Below, one piece after another: positions 34,048 through 42,015 of a DNA stretch of 49,150 nucleotides (positions are counted from its first letter, which is position 1; each line of letters begins with the position of its first letter). Origin of the DNA: Bacillota bacterium (lineage in GTDB: Bacteria; Bacillota; Clostridia; Peptostreptococcales; Anaerovoracaceae); contig JAUNQD010000012.1 in NCBI GenBank assembly GCA_030536355.1, positions 1 to 49,150 of the forward strand, given 5' to 3'. Made by a program: the position numbers and the translations under genes. A model generated the notes under the pieces. It was not told the origin of the DNA. It was given only the letters and a program-made list of their open reading frames with translations, and did not search any database.

Positions 34048-34749
34048 TTATATAAGACTTCCGTCCAGGTCTACAGTTACGATTTCCAGCGGGATGTCTT
34101 TGCCGCTGTTAGCTACGGCCTGCTTGACTGCGTATTCGATGCCTCCGCAGCAAGGTACTACCATTCTTGTAACTGTCACGCTCTTGATATCGTTGTTTGC
34201 GAGGATCGCTGTCAGCTTTTCTGAATAGTCGATCATGTCCAGCTTAGGACAGCCGATGAGAGTTTTCTTGCCCTTCATGAATTTACCGTGGAAGTTGCCG
34301 TACGCATAAGCACAGCAGTCTGCAGCGATCAGCAGGTCTGCACCGTCGAAGTATGGTGCGTTGATCGGAGCCAGTTTGATCTGTACAGGCCAGTGAGTCA
34401 GTGCGCTAGGGATGTCAGCTTCAGAAGCAGGGCTTGATGGACATGAGCAAGGCGATGCTTCGATGGATCTTGCCTGTGAGCCCGGACATCCGCCGCTGCA
34501 GCCGGTAGCCTTAGCAGCCATGTTCGCTTTGACTGCAGCTTCATCGTATGCTGCAGCTTCTCTTTCTTCGAATGAGATGGCATCTACGGGACATACAGGA
34601 AGGCAGTCGCCCAGTCCGTCGCAGTAGTCGTCACGCAGCAGTTTGGCCTTGCCGTTCACCATACCGATAGCGCCTTCATGACAAGCCTCAGCACAAAGTC
34701 CGCAGCCGTTACACTTTTCTTCATCTATTTTTATTATCTTTCTTATCAT
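34048..34749 (-). CDS. Two-cluster ferredoxin-domain protein with Cys-rich C-terminal region
   Basis: 233 residues from ATG 34749 (AAAAGGAGA upstream); a longer frame is unlikely. Two 4Fe-4S motifs lie at about 12-60: CNGCGLCAEACHEGA and CDGLGDCLPVCPVDA. A Cys/Ser/Pro-rich linker follows ('GCSGGCPGSQ...SPCSCPSSP'). The remaining ~120 residues contain 'DCCAYAY', 'GCPKLD' and 'PCCGGIEYAV', suggesting further metal or redox binding. Similar 4Fe-4S proteins are widespread in strict anaerobes, usually without known function. It may pass electrons to partner enzymes not found here. It is monocistronic. Confidence 0.88.
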   Translation of the reverse strand: MIRKIIKIDEEKCNGCGLCAEACHEGAIGMVNGKAKLLRDDYCDGLGDCLPVCPVDAISFEEREAAAYDEAAVKANMAAKATGCSGGCPGSQARSIEASPCSCPSSPASEADIPSALTHWPVQIKLAPINAPYFDGADLLIAADCCAYAYGNFHGKFMKGKKTLIGCPKLDMIDYSEKLTAILANNDIKSVTVTRMVVPCCGGIEYAVKQAVANSGKDIPLEIVTVDLDGSLI

Positions 34750-34870
34750 ATCGTTTTCTCCTTTTGAACAACTGATCTGAGGTTTTGTGTTATGACCTGA
34801 TTCTAATATAATTAATTGCATAAGTATGTGGTAAATGCAACATAAAATAAAAAAGTTTTCATCAATATTT

Positions 34871-34948
34871 CAAGCAAAAATACTTGACACTAACGGAATG
34901 GTGGGATATACTATCATAGGTTGATAATGTGTCAAGTGTTTTTGCTTG
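34871..34948. repeat. 20-bp inverted repeat enclosing ylxM promoter
   Basis: Left arm CAAGCAAAAATACTTGACAC (34871-34890); the right arm (34929-34948) is its reverse complement except for one base. The arms are 38 bp apart. TTGACA in the left arm is the -35 of the ylxM-ffh promoter; the right arm carries a mirror-image TTGACA facing the Fe-S gene. It looks like a paired binding site for a repressor, or a looped structure. Confidence 0.7.
34884..34912 (+). promoter_or_regulatory. Promoter of ylxM-ffh operon
   Basis: -35 TTGACA (34884-34889), 17-bp spacer, -10 TATACT (34907-34912). Near-consensus; start would be near 34919. On the minus strand a TTGACA (plus 34930-34935) lies 17 bp from the same -10 bases, but their minus-strand reading (AGTATA) is a poor -10. 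Confidence 0.7.
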
Positions 34949-34988
34949 TCAAAAGCGGATGCAACAGAAGACCGAAGGAGATGAGAAT

Positions 34989-35348
34989 ATGAGGATAGAT
35001 GACATAACACAGGCAAGCCTGTTATATGATTTTTATGGTCAGCTCCTCTCCAAAAGACAGAGGGAGGTCATGGAGCTTTACCATGAAGAAAACCTTACTC
35101 TGGCAGAGATCGCCGACGAGTTCGGCATCAGCAGACAAGGTGTACACGATGCACTGAAGAATGCTGAGAAGTCGCTGAACGGTTACGAAGAAAAGCTTGG
35201 TCTTGTGGCAAAGTTTCAGAAGAGCAGTGATGCGGTGAAGCAGATCGATGGCATCATCGATAGTGTGATCGAGTCGCTGGATGCATCGAGTGACATTATA
35301 GGAAATCTCAAAAAAGTTAAAGATATAATAGATAATTTGGAGGAATGA
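34989..35348 (+). CDS. ylxM: YlxM-family DNA-binding/SRP-associated protein
   Basis: 119 residues from ATG 34989 (GAAGGAGATGAG upstream). Helix-turn-helix of sigma-70 region-4 type: 'LYDFYGQLLSKRQREVMELYHEENLTLAEIADEFGISRQGVHDALKNAEKSL'. The C-terminal part is helical. YlxM genes almost always precede ffh in Firmicutes, and the protein has been reported to influence SRP function. ffh starts four bases after the stop. It may also regulate the operon. Confidence 0.95.
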   Translation: MRIDDITQASLLYDFYGQLLSKRQREVMELYHEENLTLAEIADEFGISRQGVHDALKNAEKSLNGYEEKLGLVAKFQKSSDAVKQIDGIIDSVIESLDASSDIIGNLKKVKDIIDNLEE

Positions 35349-35352
35349 TCAT

Positions 35353-36687
35353 ATGGCATTTGAAGGATTATCGGAAAAACTGCAAGGGGTCTTTAAAGGA
35401 CTCAAGGGAAAAGGAAGTCTCACAGAAGCCGATATAAATACGGCTATGCGAGAAGTCAAACTGGCGCTGCTGGAAGCGGACGTAAACTTCAAGGTAGTTA
35501 AGGAGTTCGTAGCAAGCGTTAAGGAAAAGTGCCTTGGCGAAACAGTTATGGCCAGCCTGACTCCGGGACAGCAGGTAATCAAGATAGTAAATGAAGAACT
35601 GATCGAGCTGATGGGAGGAACAGGCAGCAAGCTGACTTATTCCCCTAAGGGATTCACAGTTTACATGATGGTAGGTCTGCAGGGTACAGGTAAAACAACT
35701 ACCTGCGGTAAGCTGGCAAACTACCTGAAGAAAAACGGTAAGAAACCAATGCTCTGCGCATGCGATATATACAGACCGGCTGCGATAGATCAGCTGGAAG
35801 TAGTAGGTAAGACTGTTGACACTCCTGTATTCACCATGAGAGAGTCAAGAGAACCTGAAAAGATCGCACTGGCTGCCATCAAGGAAGCTGAAAGACTGGG
35901 CTGCAACGTACTGATCGTCGATACAGCCGGACGTCTTCAGATAGATGAAGAACTGATGGAAGAACTGGCAGTTCTCAAGAAGGCTGTAAAGCCTCACGAA
36001 ATACTCCTCGTAGTAGACGCCCTCACAGGTCAGGATGCTGTCAATGCTGCGGAAGGCTTCAATGATAAGCTGGGCATCGACGGTATCATAATGACTAAGA
36101 TGGACGGTGACTCACGAGGCGGTGCTGCACTTTCCACTAAGAAAGTGACAGGAAGACCGATCAAGTTCGTCGGTATGGGTGAAAAATTCGATGCACTGGA
36201 ACCTTTCCATCCTGAAAGAATGGCAAGCCGTATCCTGGGAATGGGCGACATGCTCACTCTCATCGAAAAAGCTCAGGAAGATTACGACGAGAAAAAAGCT
36301 ATCGAACTGGAAAAGAAGATGCGTCGAAACAAGTTCACGCTGGAAGACTTTCTGGATCAGATGGGACAGATCAAGAAGATGGGCGGTATCGGTTCAGTAC
36401 TCGGCATGATGCCGGGCATGAACAACAAGGCCATGAAGAATCTTGATATGGAAAAGAGCGAGAAGGAATTCGTTCAGATGGAAGCCATCATCCTCAGTAT
36501 GACTAAGGAAGAAAGAGAAAATCCATCAATACTTAATGCCAGCAGAAGACGAAGGATAGCAGCAGGCTGCGGTCAGCCGGTATCCAAGATCAATCAGCTC
36601 GTCAAGCGCTATGAAGAATCGAAGAAAATGATGAAGAGCATGATGGGCGGCAAAGGCAAAATGGGTAGAATGTTTAGGGGAATGTAA
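35353..36687 (+). CDS. ffh: Signal recognition particle protein Ffh (SRP54)
   Basis: GTPase of the signal recognition particle; binds signal sequences of nascent membrane and secreted proteins and docks at FtsY. 444 residues. N domain at about 1-90. The G domain has GLQGTGKTT near 108, the DTAGR motif near 192 and the TKMDGD motif near 250. The methionine-rich M domain follows ('MMPGMNNKAMKN', closing in 'KKMMKSMMGGKGKMGRMFRGM'). It is in the conserved order ylxM-ffh-rpsP. Confidence 0.98.
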   Translation: MAFEGLSEKLQGVFKGLKGKGSLTEADINTAMREVKLALLEADVNFKVVKEFVASVKEKCLGETVMASLTPGQQVIKIVNEELIELMGGTGSKLTYSPKGFTVYMMVGLQGTGKTTTCGKLANYLKKNGKKPMLCACDIYRPAAIDQLEVVGKTVDTPVFTMRESREPEKIALAAIKEAERLGCNVLIVDTAGRLQIDEELMEELAVLKKAVKPHEILLVVDALTGQDAVNAAEGFNDKLGIDGIIMTKMDGDSRGGAALSTKKVTGRPIKFVGMGEKFDALEPFHPERMASRILGMGDMLTLIEKAQEDYDEKKAIELEKKMRRNKFTLEDFLDQMGQIKKMGGIGSVLGMMPGMNNKAMKNLDMEKSEKEFVQMEAIILSMTKEERENPSILNASRRRRIAAGCGQPVSKINQLVKRYEESKKMMKSMMGGKGKMGRMFRGM

Positions 36688-36744
36688 GCCCTTTACAGTA
36701 TAAATGATAATTAATTATTTTGATATTTTTAGGAGGAAACAAAA

Positions 36745-36984
36745 ATGGTAAAAATCAGACTGAAGAGAATGGGAGCACACAAGAAGCCTTTCTACAGAGT
36801 AGTTGTTGCAGATGCTAGAGCACCTAGAGACGGTAAGTTCATCGAAGAAATCGGTTACTACAACCCGATGACAGAACCAGCTGACATCAAGATCGACGAA
36901 GAACTGGCTAAGAAATGGTTAGGAAACGGAGCTCAGCCTACAGACACAGTAAAGAGACTCTTCAAAACAACTGGTATCTTATAA
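36745..36984 (+). CDS. rpsP: 30S ribosomal protein S16
   Basis: 79 residues, '[41 protein letters not shown]', a near-textbook S16. AGGAGGAAAC before the ATG. The 57-bp gap from ffh has no clear terminator; the operon continues to the KH protein. Confidence 0.98.
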   Translation: MVKIRLKRMGAHKKPFYRVVVADARAPRDGKFIEEIGYYNPMTEPADIKIDEELAKKWLGNGAQPTDTVKRLFKTTGIL

Positions 36985-37000
36985 GAAAGCGGTGAAGCCA

Positions 37001-37231
37001 ATGGTAGAATTAGTTAGTGCAATTGCTAAGTCACTAGTTGAACATCCGGAAGCTGTAGAAGTTTCGGAATCACAGTCCAATGGCACTACTGTTATACAAC
37101 TGAAAGTAGCTTCAGACGATATGGGTAAGGTGATCGGCAAACAGGGCCGTATCGCCAAGGCTATCCGTACCGTTGTTAAAGCTGCAGCTACCAAGGCAAA
37201 CGCCAAGGTGGTAGTTGAGATAGTTCAATAG
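37001..37231 (+). CDS. khpA: KH-domain RNA-binding protein
   Basis: 76 residues from ATG 37001 ('MVELVSAIAKSLVEHPEAVEV'). KH signature GKVIGKQGRIAKAIRTVVKAAA. KhpA family: small RNA chaperone found between rpsP and rimM; in several Firmicutes KhpA pairs with KhpB and affects cell shape and division. GCGGTGA serves as ribosome site; an upstream GTG at 36992 is a less likely start. Confidence 0.95.
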   Translation: MVELVSAIAKSLVEHPEAVEVSESQSNGTTVIQLKVASDDMGKVIGKQGRIAKAIRTVVKAAATKANAKVVVEIVQ

Positions 37232-37243
37232 AGACGAATGTAG

Positions 37244-37271
37244 GGCACATGTATTCAAGGATATATGTGCC
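37244..37271 (+). terminator. Hairpin between khpA and rimM (weak terminator)
   Basis: GGCACATGTAT (37244-37254) pairs with ATATATGTGCC (37261-37271) with one G-U and a 6-nt loop. TATGTTTTATT follows, too broken for a strong terminator. It may reduce read-through or mark RNA processing in the operon. Confidence 0.4.
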
Positions 37272-37323
37272 TATGTTTTATTATCGGCCGGGATAATTCC
37301 ATGGCTAACAAGGGAAAAGAAGA

Positions 37324-37818
37324 ATGGAAAAAATAAAAGTAGGAAAAATCGTAAATGCAGTGGGACTAAAGGGCGAAGTCAAAGTATACAATTATTCGGA
37401 CAGCTCCGAAATCTATGAGATCACTCCTGAAATGTACGTAGGAAAGGACCTGCTGCAGGTAGAAAACGTAAGACTTCAGAAGAATATGGTTATCCTGAAG
37501 CTGGAAGGGATCAATGACAGGAATGCTGCCGAAGCTGCAAAGGGCAGGGAAATCTTCATTACGGAAGATGATCTTCCTGAGCTGGAAGAAGGCGAATTCT
37601 ATATAAGAGATCTCATAGGAATGACGGTGACAGAAGAAGGCGTAGTTCTTGGGAAGGTAACGGATGTGATCCAGAACACAGCACAGGATGTATTTGAAAT
37701 CGAAAGAGAAAACGGAAAACAGCTGCTCTTACCTAGAGTAGATGAGTTCGTTCTTGATATAGATCTTGATACACGTGAAATAAAGGTGAAACTGCCTGAA
37801 GGTCTGCTGGAACTTTAA
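37324..37818 (+). CDS. rimM: Ribosome maturation factor RimM
   Basis: Assembly factor for the 30S head; binds S19. 164 residues. RimM N-terminal domain 'KVGKIVNAVGLKGEVKVYNYSD' and PRC-barrel part 'EFYIRDLIGMTVTEEGVVLGKVTDVIQNTAQDVFEIE...LLLPRVDEFV'. It is adjacent to trmD, as usual. Confidence 0.97.
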   Translation: MEKIKVGKIVNAVGLKGEVKVYNYSDSSEIYEITPEMYVGKDLLQVENVRLQKNMVILKLEGINDRNAAEAAKGREIFITEDDLPELEEGEFYIRDLIGMTVTEEGVVLGKVTDVIQNTAQDVFEIERENGKQLLLPRVDEFVLDIDLDTREIKVKLPEGLLEL

Positions 37819-37845
37819 GTTCGCGATGTTTGATTGGAGAAAAAG

Positions 37846-38589
37846 ATGAAGATAGATGTACTTACACTATTCCCTGAGATGTTCGGACCTGTAGTAGGCA
37901 GCAGCATCCTGGGAAGAGCAGGGGAAAAAGGAATATTGGAAGTGAGGACTACCGATATAAGAGATTTCAGCAATGACAAGCACAATAAAGCAGACGATTA
38001 TCCTTTTGGAGGCGGCGGCGGCATGGTGATGATGGCTGATCCTATTTTCGGCGCACTGGAATCCATAAAGGCTGAGGGAAAGAAGATAATATATATGTCT
38101 CCTCGCGGCAAGATTTTGGACAGTGAGAAAATAAACGAGCTGGCTAATCTAGACGAGTTCGTTATACTGTGCGGACACTATGAAGGTGTGGATCAGAGAG
38201 TCATTGATTATTGGAACATGGAGGAGATATCGATCGGAGATTACGTGCTGACGGGCGGTGAACTTCCTGCGATGGTAGTCATAGATTCCGTTGCAAGGAT
38301 GCTGCCCGATGTCCTGGGAAATGAAAACTCAGCTTTGGATGAATCCATCTACTCAGGTCTTTTGGAACACCCACAGTACACCAAGCCAAGAGAATACAGA
38401 GGTATGGGAGTGCCTGAGGTATTGGTGAGCGGCAACCATAAATTGATAGACTTGTGGAAGTTCAGGGAAGCACTCAAGCTGACTAAAGAGCGACGCCCTG
38501 ACCTTTATGAAGGATTTATAAAGAATCATGGTAAATTCACCAAAGATGAAGCTAAAATAGTCAAAGAAATAGATAAAATAGACCTGTAG
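37846..38589 (+). CDS. trmD: tRNA (guanine-N1-)-methyltransferase
   Basis: Methylates G37 of tRNAs to prevent frameshifting. 247 residues from ATG 37846, after TTGGAGAAAAAG (the TTG at 37834 precedes the site). SPOUT knot: 'MSPRGKILDSEKINELA', 'ILCGHYEGVDQRVIDY', 'SIGDYVLTGGELPAMVVIDSVARMLPDVLGN'. Also 'DDYPFGGGGGMVMMADP'. It is the last gene of the rpsP block. Confidence 0.98.
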   Translation: MKIDVLTLFPEMFGPVVGSSILGRAGEKGILEVRTTDIRDFSNDKHNKADDYPFGGGGGMVMMADPIFGALESIKAEGKKIIYMSPRGKILDSEKINELANLDEFVILCGHYEGVDQRVIDYWNMEEISIGDYVLTGGELPAMVVIDSVARMLPDVLGNENSALDESIYSGLLEHPQYTKPREYRGMGVPEVLVSGNHKLIDLWKFREALKLTKERRPDLYEGFIKNHGKFTKDEAKIVKEIDKIDL

Positions 38590-38628
38590 CTCATTGCAAG
38601 CAGGTAATCTTTGGTGTAAAATAAAGTG

Positions 38629-39681
38629 ATGAAAAAGAAACTTACTAAGAAGACAAAAAAGGCAATATGTATTTATGTTGCAGCATTGCTCATACTATAT
38701 GTCGTTATCGAGATTTTACCTAGAGTAACAGATGTGTTTGAAACTACGCAGATCTTGGAGCCGGGGAATATCAAATTATCATATGAGACGACAGGCTATT
38801 TCATCAAGGATGAAAGCATCGGTATCGCATCTGAATCAGGGGATATAGATTATCTTGTCGAAGAAGGAACCGCCATAAAGCGAGGGCATACTTTGGTTGC
38901 TGTAGAAAAGGACAAGAAGTCAAGTGATAAGACTCCTAGGTTTGGTGAATATACTGAAAGGCTAAAAGGGTATGACGGCCTTTATAAAGAGTATAGTGCA
39001 CCTATCAGCGGTGTGTTCAGTTTGACTATAGACGGCTATGAGAATTATCTCAAACCTGATATGATGAACAAGATCCAAAAAGACACTGTTAAAAAACTGT
39101 CTTTTAACAATGCGGATCTTGAGCGTAAGTCCGTCATAAAAGGAGAACCTATTTACAAGGTTACATGGGATGACTACTGGTACATACTGTGTTGGGTAGA
39201 TAAAGAAACTGCTGAAACTTACAGTGAGGGAAAGTCTGTTGTTTTGGAACTGCCGGAAGGTGATGTCAATGCAGAAGTGTACAGCATCAAAAAAGAAGAA
39301 AACGGCAAGGATTACAAAGTCATATTCTACCTCAATGTTTTTTATGAGGCCTTGGCAGAAAGCAGAGCCGAAAAAATCAACATCGTTACAAGCGATAATG
39401 AGGGGCTTATCATAGACAATAAGTGCATAATCGAGAAGAACGGATATAAAGGTGTATATGTCGTAGATAAAAATGGTGACTATAATTTCACCAGGATAAA
39501 GGTTATAGCATACGATGATAAACATTCGGCAATAGAAGATGTGACATTTTATGATGAAGACGGATACCAGGTTTATACGGTAGACGTATATGATGAAGTG
39601 TTGAAAAATCCGAAAGGTGCCTTGGAAAAAGATTTGAAGGAAGAAGCTAAGGAAAAGAAGGAAGAGTCAAAGGAGGAATAG
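38629..39681 (+). CDS. HlyD-like membrane protein of the division cluster
   Basis: 350 residues from ATG 38629 (a GTG lies one codon earlier). One N-terminal membrane segment (about 13-32). Extracytoplasmic beta-rich sequence: 'GDIDYLVEEGTAIKRGHTLVAVEK' resembles a lipoyl/biotinyl-like hairpin, and 'YSAPISGVFSLTIDGYE', 'WDDYWYILCWVDKETAETYSEGKSVVLELPEGDVNAEVYSI' resemble a HlyD-type barrel. The C-terminal tail is highly charged (EEAKEKKEESKEE). Clostridial relatives sit in this place, just before yggS-sepF, and are annotated HlyD-family adaptor. No ABC transporter is nearby, so a role in envelope or division is as likely as export. Confidence 0.8.
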   Translation: MKKKLTKKTKKAICIYVAALLILYVVIEILPRVTDVFETTQILEPGNIKLSYETTGYFIKDESIGIASESGDIDYLVEEGTAIKRGHTLVAVEKDKKSSDKTPRFGEYTERLKGYDGLYKEYSAPISGVFSLTIDGYENYLKPDMMNKIQKDTVKKLSFNNADLERKSVIKGEPIYKVTWDDYWYILCWVDKETAETYSEGKSVVLELPEGDVNAEVYSIKKEENGKDYKVIFYLNVFYEALAESRAEKINIVTSDNEGLIIDNKCIIEKNGYKGVYVVDKNGDYNFTRIKVIAYDDKHSAIEDVTFYDEDGYQVYTVDVYDEVLKNPKGALEKDLKEEAKEKKEESKEE

Positions 39682-39685
39682 CTCG

Positions 39686-40384
39686 ATGGAGGACATAAGA
39701 GGAAATCTCGGGATAATAAACGAACAGATAAAGCTTTGCGCTGAAAAGTGCGGCCGAAAAGCAGAAGACGTGCTCCTTTGCGCAGTAAGCAAGACGAGAA
39801 CTCCGGAGGAGATCAATATAGCTATCGATGCAGGCGTAACTGACATCGGCGAGAATAAAGTTCAGGAAATCATGGACAAGTTCGATGCGGTAAAACCGGT
39901 AAAATGGCATATGATCGGTCACCTTCAGACGAATAAGGTAAAATACATCATTGATAAGGTTTCAATGATACATTCGGTTGATTCATACAAATTGGCTGCA
40001 GAAATCAACAAGAGGGCAGGTCAGCACGGAATCGTGATGGATATCCTGATCCAGGTGAATTCAGCTGAAGAAGAAAGCAAGTTTGGGATCACAACAGCTG
40101 AAACAGAAGCTCTTATCAAAGAAATATTAGACACATGTGAAAATATCAGGATAAAGGGTCTTATGTGTATCGCTCCTTATGCGGATGATCCTGAAGATAT
40201 CAAAGTATACTTTGGAGATGTGAAAAAACAGTACGATGAATTTGGCAAGATCGATCATCCTATGCTGGATTTCAAATATTTATCAATGGGAATGTCACAC
40301 GACTTTCCGGTTGCAATAGAAGCAGGATCCAACCTGGTAAGAGTTGGCAGTGCCATATTTGGAGAAAGAAATTATAATAAGTAG
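39686..40384 (+). CDS. yggS: PLP-binding homeostasis protein YggS
   Basis: 232 residues. Binds pyridoxal phosphate through Lys in LLCAVSKTRTPEEI (near residue 36). Other family blocks: 'DIGENKVQEIMDKFD', 'WHMIGHLQTNKVKYI', 'IDILIQVNSAEEESKFGI'-like segment, 'LSMGMSHDFPVAIEAGSNLVRVGSAIFGER'. Balances PLP and amino-acid pools; no catalysis is known. It lies in the usual place before sepF. The site AGGAGGAAT precedes the ATG. Confidence 0.96.
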   Translation: MEDIRGNLGIINEQIKLCAEKCGRKAEDVLLCAVSKTRTPEEINIAIDAGVTDIGENKVQEIMDKFDAVKPVKWHMIGHLQTNKVKYIIDKVSMIHSVDSYKLAAEINKRAGQHGIVMDILIQVNSAEEESKFGITTAETEALIKEILDTCENIRIKGLMCIAPYADDPEDIKVYFGDVKKQYDEFGKIDHPMLDFKYLSMGMSHDFPVAIEAGSNLVRVGSAIFGERNYNK

Positions 40385-40393
40385 GAGGTAACC

Positions 40394-40888
40394 ATGGGCG
40401 TATTTGATAAGTTTAAGGATCTTATGGGATTTGAAGAGTACGAAGAGGATGAAATCGAAGAGGTTGAAGACTATAACAAGCAGGGAAGCTATTATGATCG
40501 TAAGCCTATGGAACCACGTCAGCCTATAGCTCCACCGGCAAAATTTGACAACAATGTGGTGCCTATGCAGAACAGAACAGTAAAAGCTTTGACAAATGCA
40601 TTCAAGCTGGTAGTGATCGAACCTAAAGGCTTTGATGAATGTTCTAAACTGGTGGACAGCCTTAAGAGCAGAAAACCAATAATCGTAAATTTGGAAAAAC
40701 TGGATGCAGATACAGCAAGAAAGATTTTTGACTTTCTTGGCGGAGCTACATATGCACTTAACGGTAATGTACAGAAAGTTGCAAACAACATTTTCGTATT
40801 TGCACCGGAAAATGTTGCGATTTTCTCAGAAGGTGAGAACAAGCCATACAGCTTCGGTGGAAGCGATGATGTTAATCCGTGGAAATAG
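40394..40888 (+). CDS. sepF: Cell division protein SepF
   Basis: Membrane-linked partner of FtsZ in septum formation. 164 residues. The N-terminal amphipathic start 'MGVFDKFKDLMGFEEYEEDEIEEVE' (membrane anchor) is followed by a variable linker. The SepF core is at about 65-150: 'KLVVIEPKGFDECSKLVDSLKSRKPIIVNLEKLDADTARKIFDFLGGATYALNG'. The preceding gene is yggS, and divIVA follows after 26 nt. Confidence 0.96.
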   Translation: MGVFDKFKDLMGFEEYEEDEIEEVEDYNKQGSYYDRKPMEPRQPIAPPAKFDNNVVPMQNRTVKALTNAFKLVVIEPKGFDECSKLVDSLKSRKPIIVNLEKLDADTARKIFDFLGGATYALNGNVQKVANNIFVFAPENVAIFSEGENKPYSFGGSDDVNPWK

Positions 40889-40914
40889 TTTGAGATATAC
40901 GGAGGATTGAAATA

Positions 40915-41529
40915 ATGATCAGACCTATCGATATACAAGAAAAAGAATTCACAAGAGGAGTTAGAGGTTATAAGGAAGAAGAAGTAAATGAATTCCTGGA
41001 TGAAATAACTATAGACCTTGAGAGATTACTGGAAGAACTGAGAGCAACAAGAGAAGAAAACAGCAGATTGGTTATGGAACTGGAACGTCACAGAGGAACT
41101 GAAGGAACAGTTCTTGAAACTCTCGAAGCTGCTAAAACATTGATGGCTGATATTTCATCAAGCGCAGAAAAGAGAGCAGACATACTTCTCAAGAATGCTG
41201 AACTGGATGCACAGCTGATGACTAAGGAAGCCAGAGAAATGGCTGACAGGATCACTGAAGAAAGTGCAGCACTCAAGACAAGGTTCATAAACTTCAGAAG
41301 CAGATATAAGCAACTTTTGGAATCCGAGCTGCAGAGATTCGAATCTCTCAGCGGTGAAATGTTCCCTGAACTGGGAGTGGACGATTTTGATGATCTTCCC
41401 GGAAACGACAGCTTCAATTTTGACTTGAAAGCTACACAGGTTGGCAGAGGCTTACATAATGCATCTGCCGGCGCATCATCCAATGCATCATCAAATACAT
41501 TTAGAAATGTAAGAAGCGTTAAATTTTAA
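40915..41529 (+). CDS. divIVA: DivIVA-domain cell division protein
   Basis: 204 residues. The N-terminal DivIVA domain, which recognises curved membrane ('MIRPIDIQEKEFTRGVRGYKEEEVNEFLDEITIDLERLL'), is followed by a long coiled coil (about 35-140). The last ~60 residues are Ser/Ala/Asn-rich and probably disordered. Poles and septa are the usual sites of action. It completes the yggS-sepF-divIVA block. Confidence 0.95.
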   Translation: MIRPIDIQEKEFTRGVRGYKEEEVNEFLDEITIDLERLLEELRATREENSRLVMELERHRGTEGTVLETLEAAKTLMADISSSAEKRADILLKNAELDAQLMTKEAREMADRITEESAALKTRFINFRSRYKQLLESELQRFESLSGEMFPELGVDDFDDLPGNDSFNFDLKATQVGRGLHNASAGASSNASSNTFRNVRSVKF

Positions 41530-41532
41530 GGA

Positions 41533-41549
41533 GGCGGGGCAATCCCGCC
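41533..41549 (+). promoter_or_regulatory. GC-rich hairpin before lspA, overlapping AAGGAGG
   Basis: GGCGGG (41533-41538) pairs with CCCGCC (41544-41549), next to the divIVA stop. The only ribosome site, AAGGAGG (41528-41534), lies 25 nt before the lspA ATG and is partly in this stem. Folding would bring the site near the start codon or block it. It can also act as a weak terminator (CATTTTCG follows). Confidence 0.45.
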
Positions 41550-41559
41550 CCATTTTCGT

Positions 41560-42015
41560 ATGGTTTACTATTTGATAACAGCAGCCGTTATACTGCTTGA
41601 CAGGATAATAAAAAGAATAGTGGTATCGAATATGGCTCCTTGGGAAACTATTCCTGTGATCAAAGATATTTTTCATTTCACATACGTGCAGAACAGAGGT
41701 GCGGCATTCAGTATGTGGCAGGAACAGTGGGTAGTGCTCATAGCATTGCCTTTATTGATGATAACAGCAGGCTTGGTATTATTGTTTCTCATGAGAAAGA
41801 AATGGGAGCCTCTAATGCTAACATCGATAGCGTTTATTTGCGGAGGCGGTCTGGGGAACCTGATAGACAGGATATCATTGGGCTATGTTGTGGATCTGTT
41901 TGATTTCAGAGTGTTTCCTGTGTTCAATGTGGCTGACATATTCATCTGTGTAGGCTGTGGACTTATGATACTTGACGTGTTGTTGTTCGAAAGGAAAAAC
42001 GAAGGCAATGAGTGA
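41560..42015 (+). CDS. lspA: Lipoprotein signal peptidase II
   Basis: Aspartic membrane protease that removes lipoprotein signal peptides after lipidation. 151 residues with four hydrophobic helices. Catalytic Asp residues lie in GGLGNLIDRISLGYVVDLFDF and FNVADIFICVGCGLM. Conserved N-terminal 'DRIIKRIVV' and 'FHFTYVQNRGAAFSM'. The ATG has no adjacent ribosome site (see the hairpin at 41533). The stop overlaps the start of the RluD-like gene by 8 bp. Confidence 0.96.
   Translation: MVYYLITAAVILLDRIIKRIVVSNMAPWETIPVIKDIFHFTYVQNRGAAFSMWQEQWVVLIALPLLMITAGLVLLFLMRKKWEPLMLTSIAFICGGGLGNLIDRISLGYVVDLFDFRVFPVFNVADIFICVGCGLMILDVLLFERKNEGNE

Noticed and set aside
34750..34821. Longer N-terminus for the Fe-S protein
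   Set aside because: ATG 34749 has a strong AAAAGGAGA site directly upstream, which would be coding in the longer form; the extra residues match no ferredoxin start.
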